This document shows positions 21,842 through 23,136 of a stretch of 23,136 nt of DNA, one piece after another. The stretch comes from DAOUTW01 sp964523575 (GTDB taxonomy: Bacteria; Zixibacteria; MSB-5A5; GN15; JAAZOE01): the NCBI GenBank assembly GCA_964523575.1, contig CAZGAV010000063.1, forward strand, positions 1 to 23,136, in the 5' to 3' direction. Both the position numbers and the translations under genes were made by a program. Below the pieces are notes generated by a model that did no database searches, was not told where the DNA came from, and was given only the letters and a program-made list of their open reading frames with translations. Positions within the stretch are counted from its first letter, which is position 1. Each line of letters opens with the position of its first letter.

Positions 21842-23023
21842 ATGAAGGAATACGAAAAAAGCCACCCCTGGATTTCGTTCCGCCTCGATCTTAACAAATT
21901 TAAATATAGCCTATGGATGGCTTTGGGTGAAGCTCAATCTAAATGCGAGCATATTGCAAATACTCCATTAGCCCCTGATGTTGCAGAAAAAATGCACGGA
22001 ATCTATTTGGCGAAGGGCGTACATGGGACAACCGCGATTGAAGGGAATACACTATCCGAACAAGAAGTTATGGAAAAAATCGCCGGACGGCTCAAACTTC
22101 CCCCATCTAAGGAATATCTTGAAAAAGAAGTTGAAAATATAATTGACGCCTGCAATAAAATAGGGAAAGAACTCATTGCAGATAATACCTCTGAATTAAA
22201 TTGCCGGAAACTTGAAGAATTTAATGGGATGGTATTGAATGGGCTTGAAATTGAAGATGGTATAGTGCCTGGTAGATTAAGAAATCACCCTGTAATCATT
22301 TCTGGAGTTAATTATAGAGGGGCACCTGCTGAAGATTGCAGATATTTAGTAGATAAATTATGCGATTGGTTAAATACTGATTTCAAGGCGCCAGATGAAA
22401 AAGATAACATTGTTTTTGGTATTTTAAAAGCTATAGTCGCTCATCTTTATATAGCATGGATACACCCATTTGGGGATGGAAATGGAAGAACGGGCAGACT
22501 CATTGAATTTCAGATATTGCTCGCAGCCGGAGTTCCTACTCCCGCCGCTCATTTGTTAAGCAATTTTTATAATGAAACGAGACAGGAATATTACAGGCAA
22601 CTGCAAAAAACCAGCGAATCAGGCGGCAATATTGTACCATTTATTGAATATGCTGTTAATGGGTTTGTGGAATCACTAAAAGAGCAGTTACTCTTGATTA
22701 GAAAGCAGGTGTGGAGTGTTACATGGGAAAATTATATACACGATGAATTTAAAAATAAGGACAAAAGCGTTGATGTAAGAAGACGCCATTTGGCTTTAGA
22801 TATTTCACGAGCATATGATGCCGACAGAGAAGTAAGTATCAGCAATGTTCGGGAAATAAGTACGCGCATTGCCGTCCATTATGCCGGTAAAATACCAAGG
22901 ACTATTCAAAGAGACTTGGAAATACTGAAAAATATGGGGCTTATGAAAATAGATGGTAGAGGATTAATTCGTCCGAATTGGGGGATTATTTTATCTTTTC
23001 TTCCAGCAAGACGTAACTTGTAA
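21842..23023 (+). CDS. Class II Fic family protein (AMP-transferase) with C-terminal helix-turn-helix-like region
   Basis: Fic enzymes transfer AMP (or related groups) from NTPs to Ser, Thr or Tyr of target proteins. This 393-residue protein has the complete catalytic motif HPFGDGNGRTGR (208-219, catalytic His208). It also has an N-terminal inhibitory motif TTAIEGN (63-69, with Glu67) of the (S/T)xxxE(G/N) type, making it a class II, self-inhibited Fic. The C-terminus (about 305-380) ends in IPRTIQRDLEILKNMGLMKIDG, a winged-helix-like segment common in this group. AAGGTGAG precedes the ATG closely. Codon use is visibly more A/T-rich than the upstream genes, suggesting acquisition. No partner antitoxin gene is seen next to it within the window. 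Confidence 0.92.
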   Translation: MKEYEKSHPWISFRLDLNKFKYSLWMALGEAQSKCEHIANTPLAPDVAEKMHGIYLAKGVHGTTAIEGNTLSEQEVMEKIAGRLKLPPSKEYLEKEVENIIDACNKIGKELIADNTSELNCRKLEEFNGMVLNGLEIEDGIVPGRLRNHPVIISGVNYRGAPAEDCRYLVDKLCDWLNTDFKAPDEKDNIVFGILKAIVAHLYIAWIHPFGDGNGRTGRLIEFQILLAAGVPTPAAHLLSNFYNETRQEYYRQLQKTSESGGNIVPFIEYAVNGFVESLKEQLLLIRKQVWSVTWENYIHDEFKNKDKSVDVRRRHLALDISRAYDADREVSISNVREISTRIAVHYAGKIPRTIQRDLEILKNMGLMKIDGRGLIRPNWGIILSFLPARRNL

Positions 23024-23136
23024 AAGTTAGGCTCTTTCCGGACAGTTTTCTGTGGCGGGCATACATCCGGTGCGCCAACCACGGAAAATACCGGCCGCCG
23101 ATCCCCTATGTTTGAAGAATAATTTTGTGTATTAAA
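23024..23136. other. Window end downstream of Fic
   Basis: The final 113 bp carry no gene I can support. A GTGG…CCAC imperfect inverted pair (about 23052-23083) is visible, with GC content back to the level of the rest of the window. Confidence 0.3.

Overview
The window looks like a bacterial chromosome segment of moderate GC that carries the replication-initiation locus. Several genes have Gram-negative-style lipoprotein or Sec signal peptides with a loose lipobox (…SC or …GGC), and start sites mostly have strong AGGAGG-type ribosome binding sites. Together with three secreted serpins and a Zn-type bS18, this suits an uncultivated lineage near the FCB group (Zixibacteria-like). That placement is a low-confidence guess from gene style, not from a phylogenetic marker search.

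Layout. 1-4018 (minus) is a two-gene heterodimeric ABC exporter, preceded by a leader holding a 29-codon reading frame, an intrinsic terminator and a competing antiterminator arm. 4068-4505 (minus) is an RDD membrane protein. 4726-5598 (plus) is a UbiA-family decaprenyl-phosphate phosphoribosyltransferase-like enzyme. 5686-6235 is greA with a near-consensus promoter. 6436-6702 is a tiny lipoprotein. 6907-7746 is a cysteine-rich DUF116-like protein. 7814-8284 (minus) is a DinB-fold protein. 8720-12825 (plus) is a tandem array of three exported serpins. 12928-13275 (minus) is a small cupin. 13430-14542 and 14819-16189 (minus) are dnaN and dnaA, with DnaA boxes upstream of dnaA marking a likely oriC at about 16200-16500. 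16972-17376 (minus) is an Rrf2-type Fe-S regulator. 17759-21048 (plus) is the operon pth-rpsF-rpsR-DUF2232-rplI-bifunctional nuclease, closed by a terminator. 21842-23023 (plus) is a visibly more AT-rich Fic AMP-transferase behind a repeat-filled promoter region.

How the parts fit. The dnaA/dnaN block, greA and the pth/ribosomal-protein operon are housekeeping. The accessory content is the exporter with its attenuator, the serpin array (probable defence against extracellular or host/predator proteases), the DUF116 protein and the Fic gene. The most interesting item is the exporter leader. Its architecture is that of ribosome-mediated transcription attenuation, analogous to the B. subtilis bmrB leader controlling the heterodimeric multidrug exporter BmrCD, but its sequence is not one I recognise. 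No rRNA, tRNA, CRISPR array, transposase or integrase was seen.
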